From Leeuwenhoekiella sp. (GTDB lineage Bacteria; Bacteroidota; Bacteroidia; Flavobacteriales; Flavobacteriaceae), in the NCBI GenBank assembly GCA_002708845.1, contig PAPI01000022.1:408626-472625 (forward strand): a DNA stretch of 64,000 nucleotides, given 5' to 3'. The number at the start of each line of letters is the position of its first letter. The stretch's first letter is position 1. The position numbers and the translations under genes are program-made. Below are positions 63,270 through 64,000 of this stretch, one piece after another. The notes beneath the pieces were generated by a model. The model saw only the letters and a list, made by a program, of their open reading frames with translations. It was not told where the DNA came from and ran no database searches.

Positions 63270-63572
63270 ATGAAAGTAAGCGTGCAAACCCCACACTTTG
63301 TAGCAGACCAAAAGCTTATTAATTTTATTCAGAAAAAAATGGATAAGCTTGAACAGTTTTATGATCACATTATTTATGCTGATGTTTTTTTAAGATTGGA
63401 GAATACCAGTGATCGCCAGAACAAAGTGGTCGAAATTTTACTGAGTGTTCCGGGTAACGAATTGATTGTCAAAAAACAAGCGAAATCATTTGAAGAAGGA
63501 GCTGATAGTTGTGCGCAATCTTTAGAGCGGCTTCTGGTTAAGCGGAAGCAAAAAATTAGGGCTAGTGCCTAA
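63270..63572 (+). CDS. hpf: ribosome hibernation promoting factor
   Basis: 100 residues from the ATG at 63270; the open frame extends back to 63123, overlapping the recombinase. MKVSVQTPHFVADQKLINFI and KKMDKLEQFYDHIIYADVFL are the short HPF/RaiA pattern. It binds the 30S A/P sites and inactivates ribosomes in stationary phase. The long dimerising C-terminal domain of long HPF is absent. Confidence 0.93.
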   Translation: MKVSVQTPHFVADQKLINFIQKKMDKLEQFYDHIIYADVFLRLENTSDRQNKVVEILLSVPGNELIVKKQAKSFEEGADSCAQSLERLLVKRKQKIRASA

Positions 63573-63589
63573 AAAAAGTTGAAAATATT

Positions 63590-63620
63590 TTTGTCAATTG
63601 TAAATTTATTCTACATTTGC
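63590..63620 (+). promoter_or_regulatory. promoter of the tRNA cluster
   Basis: -33 TTTG at 63590-63593, 18-base spacer, -7 TACATTTGC at 63612-63620, about 50 bases upstream of tRNA-Thr. Confidence 0.7.
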
Positions 63621-63669
63621 AGTCCGTTAGAAATAGCGGACTTTTTTATGCCTGAAATGGCTGAAAAAA

Positions 63670-63743
63670 GCCGATGTAGCTCAGCTGGCTAGAGCACGTG
63701 ATTTGTAATCTCGGGGTCGGGGGTTCGAGTCCCTTCATCGGCT
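63670..63743 (+). tRNA. tRNA-Thr (anticodon TGT)
   Basis: 74 bases. Acceptor GCCGATG/CATCGGC with discriminator T, D arm GCTC...GAGC, anticodon loop TTTGTAA, T loop TTCGAGT. The anticodon stem CGTGA/TCTCG has a central T-T mismatch. CCA is not encoded. Confidence 0.93.
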
Positions 63744-63789
63744 CATAATTTTAAAGTTTTAAAATCTTCTAGAGATTTTAAGCTTGCGC

Positions 63790-63813
63790 AAAACGCCGAC
63801 GGTAGTGCGTTTT
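63790..63813 (+). other. hairpin between the two tRNA genes
   Basis: 7-bp stem AAAACGC / GCGTTTT (63790-63796 and 63807-63813) with a 10-base loop and following Ts. It could be a weak terminator or a processing signal. Confidence 0.45.
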
Positions 63814-63838
63814 TTGAAATACTGAATATACCAATATT

Positions 63839-63921
63839 GGGGAGATACTCAAGCGGCCAACGAGGACAGACTGTAACTCTGTTGTCATTAGACTTCGCAG
63901 GTTCGAATCCTGCTCTCCCCA
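63839..63921 (+). tRNA. tRNA-Tyr (anticodon GTA)
   Basis: 83 bases, class II with a long variable arm. Acceptor GGGGAGA/TCTCCCC with discriminator A, anticodon loop CTGTAAC and T loop TTCGAAT. CCA is not encoded. Confidence 0.94.
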
Positions 63922-64000
63922 CTAAATATTTTAGAAGGATTTTCCTTCGTTAGATTTACATTTTAAATCTATTTTATTGTTACCATTAATTCTATATGAA

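Overview
The window reads as chromosomal DNA of a member of the family Flavobacteriaceae (Bacteroidota), probably marine and Leeuwenhoekiella-like; this is inference from gene content and signals, not from an rRNA gene. Supporting signs are promoters with the Bacteroidota -7 box TAnnTTTG(C), near-complete absence of Shine-Dalgarno sequences except at rpsU, many lipoproteins with Bacteroidota-type signals, small families known mainly from flavobacteria (CAL67264, Lacal_2735), and the order rpsU - tyrosine recombinase - hpf - tRNA-Thr - tRNA-Tyr at the right end. Base composition is moderate (about 40% G+C by eye) and fairly even, apart from an AT-rich stretch at 45278-45931.

Layout. 1-2841: a truncated metalloprotease-like gene on the minus strand, divergent from a MATE exporter, a pentapeptide-repeat protein and a DUF3820 protein. 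2944-6621: pyrG and yidC. 6704-8548: a four-domain fasciclin lipoprotein. 8758-10905: mnmA and an FMN-dependent monooxygenase. 10953-17869 (minus): lipoproteins, a CIA30 protein, a YetF-type membrane protein and two GH13 amylase lipoproteins. 18011-22770: a menaquinone cluster, menA - UPF0173 hydrolase - menC - CPBP protease - menE. 22866-26566: a YfbK-like VWA protein, a small secreted protein and an M24 peptidase. 26563-31173 (minus): MFS transporter, PAS histidine kinase, membrane protein and acyl-CoA carboxylase beta subunit. 31185-31581: paired palindromic elements. 31598-32247: two small genes. 32324-36302 (minus): a three-subunit molybdenum aldehyde oxidoreductase of PaoABC type. 36634-45275: ettA, a PepSY membrane protein, small orphan genes, a HAD hydrolase, a coiled-coil protein, a metzincin-like lipoprotein, a methyltransferase, a YkgJ protein and a DUF1028 protein. 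45278-50736 (minus): an AT-rich orphan gene, an M28 peptidase, a serine hydrolase, a small surface-domain protein and a NamZ-type muramidase. 50744-63572 (mostly plus): ABC permease, membrane protein, PLP-dependent CBS/cysteine synthase, DUF2851, PspC plus K+ channel, an AGCS symporter with an unusual periplasmic extension, an HhH protein, an acyl-CoA dehydrogenase, rpsU, a Xer-type recombinase and hpf. 63670-63921: two tRNA genes.

Most of the window is housekeeping DNA. I see no prophage, CRISPR array, transposase or recognisable defence island. The points most worth following are the AGCS symporter carrying a SprB-like and a lipoyl-like domain, the full-length Shine-Dalgarno of rpsU in a lineage that normally lacks such sites, the paired REP-like palindromes at 31.2-31.6 kb, an orphan gene apparently lodged between a gene and its terminator at 45.3-46.0 kb, a metzincin-like protease whose third metal-binding block is displaced, and a menaquinone operon containing an uncharacterised metallo-hydrolase. 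Several promoters lie so close to start codons that leaderless or near-leaderless mRNAs are likely.
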